Assembly (NCBI GenBank): GCA_964391735.1
Contig: CAYMNF010000003.1
Location: 6,205 to 70,204, forward strand
Direction of reading: 5' to 3'
DNA: 64,000 nucleotides
From: CAG-1031 sp964391735
Lineage (GTDB): Bacteria; Bacteroidota; Bacteroidia; Bacteroidales; Muribaculaceae
The position numbers and the translations under genes were made by a program. The notes under the pieces were generated by a model. The model saw nothing but the letters and a program-made list of their open reading frames with translations, ran no database searches and had not been told where the DNA came from. Below are positions 8,472-17,602 of the stretch, piece by piece; within the stretch, counting starts at the first letter, position 1; each line of letters starts with the position of its first letter.

Positions 8472-11400
8472 TCTTGGGCGGTTGTTTTTAGCGGTGGACG
8501 CGGGGTGGAGGTGCTGCTGTTGCTGCGGTGCCCGAAGCGGAACAGGTCCCGCAAGGAGTTGAGTTTGCGACGCATCACAAAGCCCACACCGGTCTGTGTT
8601 ATCTCACCCTCAAGTATCGACTCAAAACCTGTGTGGCGGAAGATGCGTATGTACATCGACCCCGCACGGTTCAGCAGATACTCAAATGATATGTCGTTTA
8701 TCAGGTTCTCTGAGAAGTTCTCATCGGTGTCGGCGTCGGTTGAGTAGTTGCCGCCCACAATTATTTTGATGCGGTCATCGGCGAAACTCTTTGACAGCCG
8801 GTAGCTGTATGAGGTGGTGGTGGAGGTTGACCCGTCAAACGTGCGGTCATACTGCTCAATGCCGAATGAAAGGTCAACCCCGGGGATGGCACTGGCGGCC
8901 CATGAGTTGATTTTACTCTCAAGGAAGGAGAAGAGGATGTTGCCCCCCAAGGAGGCGTTCCCCTTGGTGCCGGGGCCTGAGTAAACGTTGTAAAGCAACA
9001 TATTTATGGCCTGAGAGGCGCGTTGCTCGGGCGTCATCCCCGCAAGCTCGTTTTGCACGGTGATGTCGTCATCGGTTGACAAATCAAATGCCACATTCAT
9101 GTTCTGCAGGGTGTTGGTCACCGAGAGGCCTATATCAAAGGTCACCAGGCGGGAGTTCTGGCCTGTTTGGGTGACGTTGGCCTTGAGGTGGTCAACGGCA
9201 TGGATGTTCAGGATGGGGTTGAGCATATCCCCGTTGAAGGCCACATAGCTGCCCTCCTCAAAGTCAAACAGCTTCTCAGACAACATGGGCGGGGTGTAGC
9301 GCACAAAACCTTTCTGTATGGTGTAGCGGCCGGTGAGCCTACCCGAGTTTACCGGGTTCATCGTGAAGGTGAAGTTGCCGGACCCCTGCAGTTGCACGCG
9401 GTTATGCCCGTCGGTCGAAAGGTCCACCGTCAGTTGTGTGCCATCCTGGATATTGAGGTTGGCCTCAAGAATCATGGCCATGGCCATGGCTACACTGTCG
9501 GCCTGTTGCACACGTGTGGTGTCATTGAAGTTTACAAACTTCACCATTTGGTTATTTGACGATGACAGTTGCGACACGGTGGTCTCCCCGCCGGGCAGAA
9601 TGTAGGTGAGCGATGAGCCGCTGAGCAACGTCAGGTCGGCATCAACCTGCAATATCCCACCAAGTTTGCCCCTCACTGACGCATCGGCATCAATCGATGC
9701 TTTGCCAAACACCTCGGCGCCGCGAGATTTGCTTGAGTTCACCAACATCATATCCCGGGCTTTGAGGGCAATGTCCAGGCCTATGTCACTAAGTTTTTTC
9801 AGGTCAAGGCTTCCGCCAACCGTCAGCGGGTTGCTGTTGGCGCCGGTTATTGCAAGGTCGTTGAAGTGCACAATGTTGCTGTCAACCGGTATCGGGTCTG
9901 AGGCTATGTGGTACATCTGGCCCAACATGCCCACGTTTACGGCGGCAGAATCAAAGCGCAGATAGCCGTTGATGCCCGGGGTCAGCGTGGGGCTGAAGGG
10001 GCGCAGAACGTCCATTTTGCCACTGAGGTAGCCGCTGAGTTGCGCAACATCTTTGGGCAGGAACGGGTTGGCGATGGACAGGGGCAGACGGTCCAGGGTC
10101 AGGTCAACACGCAGCGGCGGCGCACCCGTGGTGTCACTCTCGGCGACACCGTGCAGTGTCAGGATTTTTGCCGAATCCACTGCCAACCATGCGTTGGCCT
10201 CAAACTGTCGCGAGGCCGGGTTGGTGCGCATGTCAAGGTTCAGGTCAAACGTGCCCATGCGGTTGTTTTCGTATGCAAGGTCGGCAAGATTTACCCGGCC
10301 TATGGCCGTGGCATAGTCGTTGGAGAGGTTCAGTCGCAAGTTGGCTGAAAGGATGCCCGCAAAGGGTGGCGGGGACGGGATGATGGAAAGCCAGTCCTGG
10401 ATGTTAACCTTGCTGATGTCTACCATCAGGTCGCGATTGTCGCCAATGGTGTCAACCTCAGACTTGACGGTGTACAAGCGTATCGAACTGGCGGCATCAG
10501 ATACCGATAGGTCAGCCTCGAGTCGCTTACCCAAAAAGTTATAGCTGATAAAATTGTCGCTGTTTACGTTCCACTGCTTGTAGGCGATGACGGGATTGTA
10601 GGGCATCAGGCGCATCGTCACCGTTGAGTCCTGCGCCGTCAGCATGGCGCCCAAGCGATACCCGGTTTCCCCCTTTATGTTCTCCTGTCGAAGAAGGGCC
10701 GTGAGGCGTTGGTCGCCAAGGTACCCGTTCACCCACACGCGGGCAAAGTCGTCAAGCGTGCCGGGGCGGTTGCCTATGTGGGCGTTGTAGGTGAGGAAGT
10801 GGCCGCGCTGCACACCGGTCAGGGTCACAGTGTCAATAGCCATGGTCTGCGTCTTCAGGCCCGTCAGCTGCCCGGACAGGTGGATCAGAGAGTCGTTGGT
10901 GAAGGTGAGACCGATGGTGTTGAAGTTTAGGTTCTCGGTGTCCAAGAATTGCGTGATGAGATTATTGGTGCCACCCGCGACGAACAGCGACATATTGGGG
11001 AGCGCGCGTTGCAGCGAGTCAACATTGATGCTGCGGTTGGCAATCTGGTGGTCAATCAATGTCTGAACACCGCTGATGCGTGATAAAATATCCTGTAACG
11101 AGGAACGCGCTATCAGCAGGGCCGTCAGGTCGCCGTTTTGCAACGACGCATGCACCGAGTCGCCCGTCAGGGTAACGTCCATGGCCGTGGGGCCGGCGGT
11201 GAGTTGCAGGCTGTTGAGCAATATTGATGCGGTGTCGATATTTGCTACTGCCGAGATGTCCCCGTTCTTTGGGTTGTATGTGCCGGTGGTGGTCAGTTGC
11301 AGGGTGCCACCAAGGGTTGAGTCGCTCAGGCCAAGAGCATGCAGGTCAAGATGCCGCACATCCCCGGCCACATCCCAGCTGTAGCTGTCAGGTGCAAAGT

Positions 11401-13240
11401 TGGCATCAAAGTCGATATTTACGTCAGCATCGGGGACCGCCGAGTTGAGGACACCCCGGGCATGGCGGTCGGCCAGCGTAGCATGCAGGGACAGGGGGCT
11501 GAGGTTGTTGCCTCGATAGGCCAACTTTGCAACCTCAAGGTCAATTTTTGATGCAGCGCGTGTGCGTGCCGGGTCAAAGCCGTTGCCAACGGCTGTCAGG
11601 GTGGCCGTCACAGCTCCTATCCCCAAATTTGGCATAAAGGCATCAACGGGGAAGGCATCGAGCTTCAGGTTGGCGTTATATCGCTCTGCGCCCATCGAGA
11701 AGGTGCCCTTGACGGCGGCACGTCCGTTGTTGGCGGTGGCAGCCAGGTTGGCGGTGACGTTGGCAGGCGATGAGTATTTCACCGTCCCTTTTACCGTCAT
11801 GCGGTCAGGAAGGCTGAGGTCGCTACCTATATATTTTGCCAGCAGTTTTGGGGGCAGGCGTTTGGTGCCGCGTAATGCCCCGTCAATGGCAATGTCGGCA
11901 AAAAGGCGCTTCATGTTATTGTAGTTGCGCACCTGGCCCGACAGCTTCAGGTCGGCAAACCCGGGGTAGGACACCACCCCGCGGCGTATGTTCACATCGT
12001 TGTCGTTGGCAGCGGCATCAATGTCGAGGGTGACGCTGCGTGGTGAGGGGAGAACGGCCAACGTCGGGCGCATACTCGGGAAGGCTGACAATACATCGCC
12101 AAACCCGATGCTGCCGCGGGCATTTGCGTTGATGTCAAGGGCTGACCCCATAGCCATGACGGCATTGGCCTCAAGACGGGAGTGGTCGGTGAGCAGGGTG
12201 AAGTCGCTGACACGCATGCGTGTGGAGTCCATGGCAAAGAGGCCGTGCGCGTTAACGTGCAGGCCGCACCGCTCGGTGGCCTCAAGCAACGTTATGGGCA
12301 CCGAGATTTCCATGCCACGGTTGCTGAAGTTGCTGATGTCAATCCTGACGCCGCTCACTTGCAGGTAATCCATATCCAGCCCCGGGACGGGTTTGGCACC
12401 GGTGACGGCATACAGGGCGTCGCGTGCCGACAGGTGCAGCTTCTGTGCCGTTATCAGCCACGGCTCTGAGGGCACGGTGTCAACCGGCACCTCAGGCACC
12501 GGCTCGGGGTTGCGCGGATACAGGTACCGCGCCGTGACGCCGTCAACGGCCAGCGACGCGGCGTTGATGCGCCGCGCGGCCATGTCGATTCTGCCGTCAA
12601 GCAGCGTGGCCTCGGGGACCGAGCACTGCAGGGTGTCGATGGTGGGGTCCAGCCGCATGGCAAAATTGACGTTGCGCAGATTGATGCGCTTAGCCGTAAT
12701 GAGCATGGGGGAGGTGGTGGTGTCCGTGGGGCTCGGCACAGTGTCGGGATGCAACACCAGGCTGATGTCGGCCCCTGAGAGAAGGGCCTGTCCAAGGTCT
12801 ATCTTGTCAAAGCTGAAGGTGAGGTTGCTTTTGTCAAGCTCAAACTTGTCAAGCCGCGCACGCAGCCACATCAGCGAGTCGGCAGTCCCCAATTGGTAGA
12901 ACCCCGAGTCCAGCCGCGCATAGTTTACCTGCACATCCCCTTTGAACAGCGGCATCAGCGCCACGCCCACATCCAGGCGTTTGCCGCTGAGCATGGTGTC
13001 ACCCGGGGTTGTCACCACGCACACGCCGTCAACACTGAGGCGCAAGGGCCAGCGCAGCCGCAGGCGGTCAACCTTTACATCCCACCCGGTTGACTTCTCA
13101 ACCTGTGAGACAGCTATATCCTTGGCAAAATCCTGCACAAACGGTATGTAGAGAAGTACCGGTATCAACAGCACAAAGAGCACTATCCCCAAGAGTATCC
13201 TCAGGATGATGTGTAATGGTCGTTTCAGGGTCTTCTTCAC
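8468..13240 (-). CDS. tamB: Translocation/assembly module protein TamB (AsmA/DUF490 family)
   Basis: This 1590-residue protein has an N-terminal signal anchor (about residues 10-32, RILLGIVLFVLLIPVLLY) and a long periplasmic region of repetitive beta-structure with many LxLxA and GxxL motifs. It ends in the conserved TamB domain (about 1150-1560), including NPILNIHAVDHL, ASLGGNILFSFLESKIN and GVDLSFGIEQYD. Its size agrees with Bacteroidota TamB. The protein is thought to form a beta-taco bridge for lipids or a scaffold for outer-membrane protein assembly. It overlaps tamL by 4 bp and follows yidD by 12 bp. The Ser/Thr/Pro-rich C-terminal tail after about residue 1565 is not part of the domain. 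Confidence 0.9.
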   Translation of the reverse strand: MKKTLKRPLHIILRILLGIVLFVLLIPVLLYIPFVQDFAKDIAVSQVEKSTGWDVKVDRLRLRWPLRLSVDGVCVVTTPGDTMLSGKRLDVGVALMPLFKGDVQVNYARLDSGFYQLGTADSLMWLRARLDKFELDKSNLTFSFDKIDLGQALLSGADISLVLHPDTVPSPTDTTTSPMLITAKRINLRNVNFAMRLDPTIDTLQCSVPEATLLDGRIDMAARRINAASLAVDGVTARYLYPRNPEPVPEVPVDTVPSEPWLITAQKLHLSARDALYAVTGAKPVPGLDMDYLQVSGVRIDISNFSNRGMEISVPITLLEATERCGLHVNAHGLFAMDSTRMRVSDFTLLTDHSRLEANAVMAMGSALDINANARGSIGFGDVLSAFPSMRPTLAVLPSPRSVTLDIDAAANDNDVNIRRGVVSYPGFADLKLSGQVRNYNNMKRLFADIAIDGALRGTKRLPPKLLAKYIGSDLSLPDRMTVKGTVKYSSPANVTANLAATANNGRAAVKGTFSMGAERYNANLKLDAFPVDAFMPNLGIGAVTATLTAVGNGFDPARTRAASKIDLEVAKLAYRGNNLSPLSLHATLADRHARGVLNSAVPDADVNIDFDANFAPDSYSWDVAGDVRHLDLHALGLSDSTLGGTLQLTTTGTYNPKNGDISAVANIDTASILLNSLQLTAGPTAMDVTLTGDSVHASLQNGDLTALLIARSSLQDILSRISGVQTLIDHQIANRSINVDSLQRALPNMSLFVAGGTNNLITQFLDTENLNFNTIGLTFTNDSLIHLSGQLTGLKTQTMAIDTVTLTGVQRGHFLTYNAHIGNRPGTLDDFARVWVNGYLGDQRLTALLRQENIKGETGYRLGAMLTAQDSTVTMRLMPYNPVIAYKQWNVNSDNFISYNFLGKRLEADLSVSDAASSIRLYTVKSEVDTIGDNRDLMVDISKVNIQDWLSIIPSPPPFAGILSANLRLNLSNDYATAIGRVNLADLAYENNRMGTFDLNLDMRTNPASRQFEANAWLAVDSAKILTLHGVAESDTTGAPPLRVDLTLDRLPLSIANPFLPKDVAQLSGYLSGKMDVLRPFSPTLTPGINGYLRFDSAAVNVGMLGQMYHIASDPIPVDSNIVHFNDLAITGANSNPLTVGGSLDLKKLSDIGLDIALKARDMMLVNSSKSRGAEVFGKASIDADASVRGKLGGILQVDADLTLLSGSSLTYILPGGETTVSQLSSSNNQMVKFVNFNDTTRVQQADSVAMAMAMILEANLNIQDGTQLTVDLSTDGHNRVQLQGSGNFTFTMNPVNSGRLTGRYTIQKGFVRYTPPMLSEKLFDFEEGSYVAFNGDMLNPILNIHAVDHLKANVTQTGQNSRLVTFDIGLSVTNTLQNMNVAFDLSTDDDITVQNELAGMTPEQRASQAINMLLYNVYSGPGTKGNASLGGNILFSFLESKINSWAASAIPGVDLSFGIEQYDRTFDGSTSTTTSYSYRLSKSFADDRIKIIVGGNYSTDADTDENFSENLINDISFEYLLNRAGSMYIRIFRHTGFESILEGEITQTGVGFVMRRKLNSLRDLFRFGHRSNSSTSTPRPPLKTTAQE

Positions 13241-13252
13241 CGTGGCAGTGGG

Positions 13253-13492
13253 TTATCTTTGTTTCTGTTTAGGCGGCGGAACGGGGTCGTATCCGGCCCC
13301 TCCCCAGGGGTGGCATCGCAGTATGCGCTTCAGGGCCAGGGCTGTTCCGCGCAGAACCCCGTGTACCCTCACGGCCTCAATGGCGTACTGTGAGCAAGTG
13401 GGGGTGTAGCGGCATGAGGGGGGCAGCATCGGCGAGATGCACAACCGGTAGAACTTCACCGGCAACAGCCAGGCCTCACGCAATGCTTTCAC
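13253..13492 (-). CDS. yidD: Membrane protein insertion efficiency factor YidD
   Basis: The 79-residue protein matches YidD over its whole length: LLPVKFYRLCISPMLPPSCRY, then TPTCSQYAIEAVRVHG and LKRILRCHPWGGAGYDPVP. The three conserved Cys residues are present. YidD is a small amphipathic inner-membrane protein that helps YidC insert proteins. It is usually coded next to rnpA; here rnpA is 40 kb away and yidD sits between a nucleotidyltransferase (4-bp overlap) and tamB, so it belongs to an envelope operon. Confidence 0.96.
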   Translation of the reverse strand: MKALREAWLLPVKFYRLCISPMLPPSCRYTPTCSQYAIEAVRVHGVLRGTALALKRILRCHPWGGAGYDPVPPPKQKQR

Positions 13493-14658
13493 GCCTGGCG
13501 GGGTTGTTCGGTTTCGGCATACAGGGCCTCAAGCAGGCGCACATCAGCGTCGGTGAGCTCAACATGCCGGCGGGCCATGACCGTGCGGGCAGTCTCAAGG
13601 AACCGCGGCAAGGAGGCGTGTTTAAAGCCCGTGATGGCCCCACCCTCGCTGAACGACGGGATGAAGGTGCGGGGGAATCCGGCCCCGTAAACGTTGCAAC
13701 CCACGCCCACAACTGTGGCCGTGTTGAACATCACATTGATGCCGGCCTTGGAGTGGTCGCCCATTATCAGCCCGCAAAACTGCAGGTTGGTGCGGTCAAA
13801 GCCCTCGGTGGCATAGTTCCACAGGCGTATCTTGGCATAGTTGTTCTTGAGGTTTGAGGCCACACACCCGGCACCGATGTTGCACCACTCGCCAATGACG
13901 GCGTTCCCGAGGAAACCGTCGTGGGCCTTATTGGCATACCCTTGGAACATCACGTTGTTTATCTCACCCCCTACTCGGCAATGCGGGCCGATGGTTGAGT
14001 CGGGCCACACATGGGCACCGAGGTTGAGGCGCGACCCCTCCATAAGGGCGAACGGGCCACGAATGCAGCACAGCTCGGTCACCTCGGCATCCTTCCCGAT
14101 GTATATCGGGCCGGTGGTGGTGTTCAGCACGGCAGCGGTCAGTTTTGCTCCCGGCTCAATGAACAGTTGGGACGGGTCACCGATGAGGGTGCATGTGGGG
14201 TCAAGGGGTTGACCGGTGCGTGAGGCCGTGACAGCCTCAAAGTCGCGGCGCAGGGCCTCGCCATTTCCCTCAAACAGGTCGGTAATGCGGGTTATGATGT
14301 CCAACTTTCCGGTGAACTCATGGCGGCGCAGCGGCTCCCCCACGTGGGCTATCAGCGTATCGCCGACATACAGGGCATCCCCGCCGATAAAGCTCTCGAT
14401 GACAGCGACTAACTGAGGGGTAGGGCATACGTTGCCGGCAATAAACAGCTCGGTTTGCCTGTCACCCTTTGAGCGTGGCCACAGCTCATCAAGACGCGGG
14501 TCGGCCGGCGCCCAGCTATAGTTGCCGGGGAGCATAGCCTCCCATTTCTCGCGAATCGTCAACATGCCGCGACGCAGGGCTGCAACGGGACGGGTGAAGG
14601 TGAGGGGCAGCAGGTTGCGGCGTACCTCACCGGGGTCAAACAGGGTGATATTGCGCAT
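13489..14658 (-). CDS. GlmU-like sugar-phosphate nucleotidyltransferase with beta-helix domain
   Basis: The 389-residue protein begins MRNITLFDP and contains LLPLTFTRPVAALRRGMLTI, the conserved start of a Bacteroidota family annotated as GlmU-like or glucose-1-phosphate thymidylyltransferase-like. The C-terminal half (about 170-340) is a left-handed beta-helix with hexapeptide repeats (IGKDAEV, LNLGAHVWPDSTIGPHCRVGG, IGEWCNIGAGC). I placed the start at 14658 because an in-frame ATG at 14688 overlaps a -7 promoter box (14686-14693). It probably makes a nucleotide sugar, perhaps for peptidoglycan or surface glycans; the substrate is unknown. It is the first gene of the yidD-tamB-tamL operon. 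Confidence 0.8.
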   Translation of the reverse strand: MRNITLFDPGEVRRNLLPLTFTRPVAALRRGMLTIREKWEAMLPGNYSWAPADPRLDELWPRSKGDRQTELFIAGNVCPTPQLVAVIESFIGGDALYVGDTLIAHVGEPLRRHEFTGKLDIITRITDLFEGNGEALRRDFEAVTASRTGQPLDPTCTLIGDPSQLFIEPGAKLTAAVLNTTTGPIYIGKDAEVTELCCIRGPFALMEGSRLNLGAHVWPDSTIGPHCRVGGEINNVMFQGYANKAHDGFLGNAVIGEWCNIGAGCVASNLKNNYAKIRLWNYATEGFDRTNLQFCGLIMGDHSKAGINVMFNTATVVGVGCNVYGAGFPRTFIPSFSEGGAITGFKHASLPRFLETARTVMARRHVELTDADVRLLEALYAETEQPRQA

Positions 14659-14685
14659 GACAGCGTGTGTGTTGGTGAATATGCG

Positions 14686-14693
14686 CAAAATTA
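14686..14693 (-). promoter_or_regulatory. -7 box upstream of the nucleotidyltransferase operon
   Basis: On the minus strand this reads TAATTTTG, matching TAnnTTTG. I see no good TTTG at the -33 position. The predicted leader is about 25 nt. A divergent -7 box for rfbC lies 32 bp away. Confidence 0.4.
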
Positions 14694-14725
14694 CGAAATA
14701 TCACTGAAATATCGCTGAAAAATCG

Positions 14726-14733
14726 TAATTTTG
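14726..14733 (+). promoter_or_regulatory. -7 box upstream of rfbC
   Basis: TAATTTTG matches TAnnTTTG and ends 5 bp before the GTG start of rfbC, so the transcript could be leaderless. No clear -33 element is present. Confidence 0.4.
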
Positions 14734-14738
14734 CCTGC

Positions 14739-15302
14739 GTGGAAATAACGAAAACGCCCATTGACGGCTTATTGATTCTATCCCCTCCCCGTTACGGCGA
14801 TGCCCGCGGATACTTTAGCGAGGTGTGGCAGCAGCAACGTTTTGACGCGGCTGTCGGCAAAAATGTGCAGTGGGTACAGGATAACGAGTCGGTGTCACAG
14901 ACAGGCGTGTTGCGCGGGCTGCACTTTCAGCGCGCTGACGCATCCCAGGGCAAATTAGTGCGCGTCATCAGCGGCCGGGTACTCGACGTGGTGGTTGACC
15001 TACGCCGCCGCTCCGCAACTTTCGGGCGGCATTTCGCCCTCACTCTTGATGATGAATCAGGGCGTCAGCTGTGGGTCCCCCGTGGGTTTGCCCATGGTTT
15101 CGCCGTGTTAAACGGCCCGGCGCGTTTCCTGTATAAGGTTGACAATTACTACAACCCGGCCGCTGAGGTTACGTTGCGGTTTGATGACCCGGCCTTGAAG
15201 ATTAAGTGGCCTGAGATGCCCCAAACCCTTCTCTCGCCCAAGGACCTCAACGGCCTGAGCCTCTCACAGCTAATCGAACAAGATATTTTGCCCGATGCGT
15301 GA
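14739..15302 (+). CDS. rfbC: dTDP-4-dehydrorhamnose 3,5-epimerase
   Basis: RfbC/RmlC catalyses the third step of dTDP-L-rhamnose synthesis. The 187-residue length and cupin fold match. Motifs are YGDARGYFSEVW, VLRGLHFQ (with a conserved substrate-binding His), GKLVRVISGRVLDVVVDLR and WVPRGFAHGF. The start is a GTG: no ATG lies further upstream in frame, and the conserved N-terminus (KTPIDGLLIL) begins right after it. It overlaps the following HAD phosphatase by 8 bp. rfbA, rfbB and rfbD are not in this window. Confidence 0.93.
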   Translation: MEITKTPIDGLLILSPPRYGDARGYFSEVWQQQRFDAAVGKNVQWVQDNESVSQTGVLRGLHFQRADASQGKLVRVISGRVLDVVVDLRRRSATFGRHFALTLDDESGRQLWVPRGFAHGFAVLNGPARFLYKVDNYYNPAAEVTLRFDDPALKIKWPEMPQTLLSPKDLNGLSLSQLIEQDILPDA

Positions 15303-16131
15303 ACGACTTTTTGTAAGCGACATGGACGGCACATTGCTGGGTGCCGACTCAAGGATTAGTCCCGCCTCAGCACGCATGCTCAACGAGGCTGCAGCCGCCG
15401 GCGCGCTTTTCACCGTGGCAACGGCAAGGACCCCGGCAACGGTTGAGCCGTTGCTGCAGGGCATTGACACACGCATCCCCGCTGTGGTGATGACCGGCGC
15501 AGGGCTTTGGGACCACAACCGTGGGCGGTACATTTCCCTGCAAACTCTTTCCCATGCCGAGGCGCGTATTGCCGCCGATGTGTGTCAACTATACGGGTTG
15601 ATACCTGTGGTGTATTGCCGGGGTGCAAATCAGATTCTTGAGGTTTACCACCCGCAGAGCATTCAAGAACCCTCGGCTGAGAAGTTTATCGTTGAGCGGT
15701 CAGCACTGCAACTCAAGAAGCTTCACCCGGTGACGAATCCCTTGCTGCGTCTTGTCGGTGACGATGTTGTTCTGCTCCTGGCCATGGGTCCGAAGCAGCA
15801 AGTTCAGCAGGCCGCCGCTCAGCTGCAAAATGTGGCCGGGATGTCAGTGTCATGGTATAGCGACCCGGGGTATCCCGGCATATATTTTCTGGAAATCTTC
15901 GGTCCGGAAGTGAGCAAGGCCCACGGATTGCAGCGTTTGCGGGAGTATACCGGAATTCAGGAGGTAACCGTCTTCGGCGACAATTACAACGACCTGCCCC
16001 TTTTCGAGGCCGCCGACTATGCCGTTGCCGTCGAGAACGCCGTTGAGGACGTCCGCAACGCCGCCGACGAGGTCATCGGCCCCAACTCCACCGACGCCGT
16101 CCCCCGCTACCTCCTCGCCCACTGCCTGTAA
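15295..16131 (+). CDS. HAD-superfamily Cof-type phosphatase
   Basis: The 278-residue protein has the four HAD motifs. Motif I is SDMDGTLLG near residue 8, with the nucleophile and the acid/base Asp. Motif II is TVATAR near residue 42. Motif III includes the Lys of GPEVSKAHGL, and motif IV is FGDNYNDLPLFEAAD. The C2-type cap between motifs II and III makes it a Cof/YbjI-type sugar-phosphate or nucleotide phosphatase. The substrate is unknown. It overlaps rfbC by 8 bp and is likely co-transcribed with it. Confidence 0.9.
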   Translation: MRERLFVSDMDGTLLGADSRISPASARMLNEAAAAGALFTVATARTPATVEPLLQGIDTRIPAVVMTGAGLWDHNRGRYISLQTLSHAEARIAADVCQLYGLIPVVYCRGANQILEVYHPQSIQEPSAEKFIVERSALQLKKLHPVTNPLLRLVGDDVVLLLAMGPKQQVQQAAAQLQNVAGMSVSWYSDPGYPGIYFLEIFGPEVSKAHGLQRLREYTGIQEVTVFGDNYNDLPLFEAADYAVAVENAVEDVRNAADEVIGPNSTDAVPRYLLAHCL

Positions 16132-16189
16132 CCCCGGGAGGTAACAAATACAAATATTTAATCCCCCATAGTTTACCCCCACCCGTAGA

Positions 16190-16220
16190 TAATACCCGTG
16201 CGTCCCTTCGTTCGGCCCTG
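16190..16220. repeat. Stray copy of the TACGTTCGG-type REP-like repeat
   Basis: The segment carries AATACCCGTGCGTCCC followed by TTCGTTCGG, one base different from the core at 56.9-57.2 kb and close to the copy at 60369-60400. The stretch 16132-16270 has no gene. Confidence 0.5.
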
Positions 16221-16270
16221 TAAATATGCTAATAATGCGGTATGGATTCATTTCGGGGGAGGCAAATATT

Positions 16271-16301
16271 GAGGCCGTTCACCCATCCGGGGAACGGCCT
16301 C
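16271..16301 (-). terminator. Hairpin terminator after tRNA-Leu
   Basis: A perfect 10-bp stem (GAGGCCGTTC/GAACGGCCTC) with an 11-nt loop lies just past the 3' end of the tRNA on the minus strand. It is followed by AATATTTG rather than a long U run. Confidence 0.6.
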
Positions 16302-16310
16302 GTTGAGCGG

Positions 16311-16392
16311 TGCGCACGGGGGGACTCGAACCCCCACGCCCGAAAGCACCAGATCCTAAGTCTGGCGCGGCTACCAATTACGCCACGCGCGC
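16311..16392 (-). tRNA. tRNA-Leu (anticodon UAG)
   Basis: The minus strand folds as a class II tRNA of 82 nt. The acceptor stem is GCGCGCG/CGTGCGC with discriminator A. The D arm contains AATTGGT. The anticodon stem CCAGA/TCTGG holds the loop CTTAGGA (anticodon TAG). A short variable arm follows, then a T arm with GTTCGAGTC. CCA is not encoded. The promoter lies 6 bp upstream of the mature 5' end and a hairpin terminator follows the 3' end, so it is a single-gene unit. Confidence 0.95.
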
Positions 16393-16398
16393 TTGCTG

Positions 16399-16430
16399 CA
16401 AAGATACATATTTTTCACGCCCCGCGCAAA
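16399..16430 (-). promoter_or_regulatory. Promoter of tRNA-Leu
   Basis: On the minus strand this reads TTTG, 20 bp, TATCTTTG, an exact fit to the Bacteroidota consensus. The -7 box ends 6 bp before the tRNA. Confidence 0.75.
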
Positions 16431-16460
16431 TTCCATTTTATGGGGCGGAAATATAACAAG

Positions 16461-16490
16461 GGAGGCCGCTTCCCTGTGGGCGCGGCCTCC
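16461..16490 (-). terminator. Hairpin terminator of the SusCDEF-like operon
   Basis: A 9-bp perfect stem (GGAGGCCGC/GCGGCCTCC) lies 28 bp past the last stop codon of the operon. On the minus strand it is followed by a moderately T-rich stretch. Confidence 0.6.
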
Positions 16491-16517
16491 GTGTGGATAT
16501 TTGTAAAGCAAACTGTA

Positions 16518-17582
16518 TCAGTTGCCTACTACTGTGCAGGTGTAGGGGTGCTTTGAGAAGTCAATGGTGACGGTGTAGGTACCTGCCCCGGGGGTAGGTA
16601 TGTCTGAACCATTGGCAACGAGGTTGGTCATCTCACCACCGAGGTTGATAACCCAGTCGTTGTTCATGCGGAACTTCCAAGCACCGGTCTCGTTGAAGGT
16701 TACGTTGCCGCTCCAGATAGCGTAGTTGTCACCAACGGGAGCCAGTTGGGCGTCGTCGGTCCAACCGAGGGCGGCATCACCGATAACGCTGACGTTGGCA
16801 ATGTAGGTGAGTGTGTAGGTCTGCTCGGCAAGGTTCAGCTCAACAAAGTAGAGGCCGTTTTGGGCTACCTCAATGTTGTCGCCACCTTCTTTGAGGATGC
16901 CGTCGGCACCACCCCAGTTTACTGACCATGCGTCGTCAACTGAGAATTTGAACATATCATTTATAACAGCGTAGCCGCTCCACGTGGTGTAGTCCTCATC
17001 AGGATAGAGGCCCATAGATGCGGTGGGTGACCAGTTGTTGGCGGGACCGGGGGTCCAGATTACCTCATACTCATAAGCAACCTTGGGGAGGGTTACGGTG
17101 ATGGGGGCTACGTTGTAGTATTTGTTGGGGTCGCCAACAATATACTCGGTGTGGCCGTTGTTGAGGGCCAGCAGCTGGTAGCGGATGTACAGTGTGCGTG
17201 AAACCTCGCCTTTTGAGCCATAGAGCTGTTTTACAGCCCATGTGAGGTGCTCGGCGGTGGCAGTGAGTTCACCATCGGCAGCGGCGATGTTCATGTCGAT
17301 GACGTTGGTCTCAAAGTTGGCATCGTCTGATGCTTGGGCAGCAACACCAAAAGTATATGCTGCGGGCCAGTTTTCAACGATATATGAGCCGACTTTGATC
17401 AACTCATCATCAGGGGTATCGGCGGTCAACATTATCGGGGTTACCTCAGGGGCGAACTGTACATCGCCCACGGTGAAGGGTGCCTCGGGAAGGTTGGTCG
17501 GAGCCTGAGGTTTGGGCAGCTCAAAGTTGTCACATGCTGTGAGCGCAAAGGCTGCCAAAGCCATTATAGCTATTTTTTTCAT
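16518..17582 (-). CDS. susF: SusF/SusE-type surface glycan-binding lipoprotein
   Basis: The 354-residue protein has a lipoprotein signal (FALTACDN, Cys17), an N-terminal immunoglobulin-like region (about 30-150) and two C-terminal starch-binding-like repeats. One is near residues 175-260 (WTPGPANNW, VNWGG) and one near 265-354 (VIGDAALGW, WVINLGGEMTNL). The paired aromatic/NLGG pattern is typical of SusE and SusF, outer-membrane proteins that bind alpha-glucans without cleaving them. It is the fourth gene of the operon; an 11-bp stem hairpin separates it from the preceding gene. The glycan is not proven to be starch. Confidence 0.82.
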   Translation of the reverse strand: MKKIAIMALAAFALTACDNFELPKPQAPTNLPEAPFTVGDVQFAPEVTPIMLTADTPDDELIKVGSYIVENWPAAYTFGVAAQASDDANFETNVIDMNIAAADGELTATAEHLTWAVKQLYGSKGEVSRTLYIRYQLLALNNGHTEYIVGDPNKYYNVAPITVTLPKVAYEYEVIWTPGPANNWSPTASMGLYPDEDYTTWSGYAVINDMFKFSVDDAWSVNWGGADGILKEGGDNIEVAQNGLYFVELNLAEQTYTLTYIANVSVIGDAALGWTDDAQLAPVGDNYAIWSGNVTFNETGAWKFRMNNDWVINLGGEMTNLVANGSDIPTPGAGTYTVTIDFSKHPYTCTVVGN

Positions 17583-17602
17583 TTGCTTTCTGTGATTAAT
17601 AC

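Noticed and set aside
14701..14724. Near-repeat ATATCACTGAA / ATATCGCTGAA between rfbC and the nucleotidyltransferase
   Set aside because: Two imperfect 11-bp copies in AT-rich DNA are too weak to be called a regulatory site.
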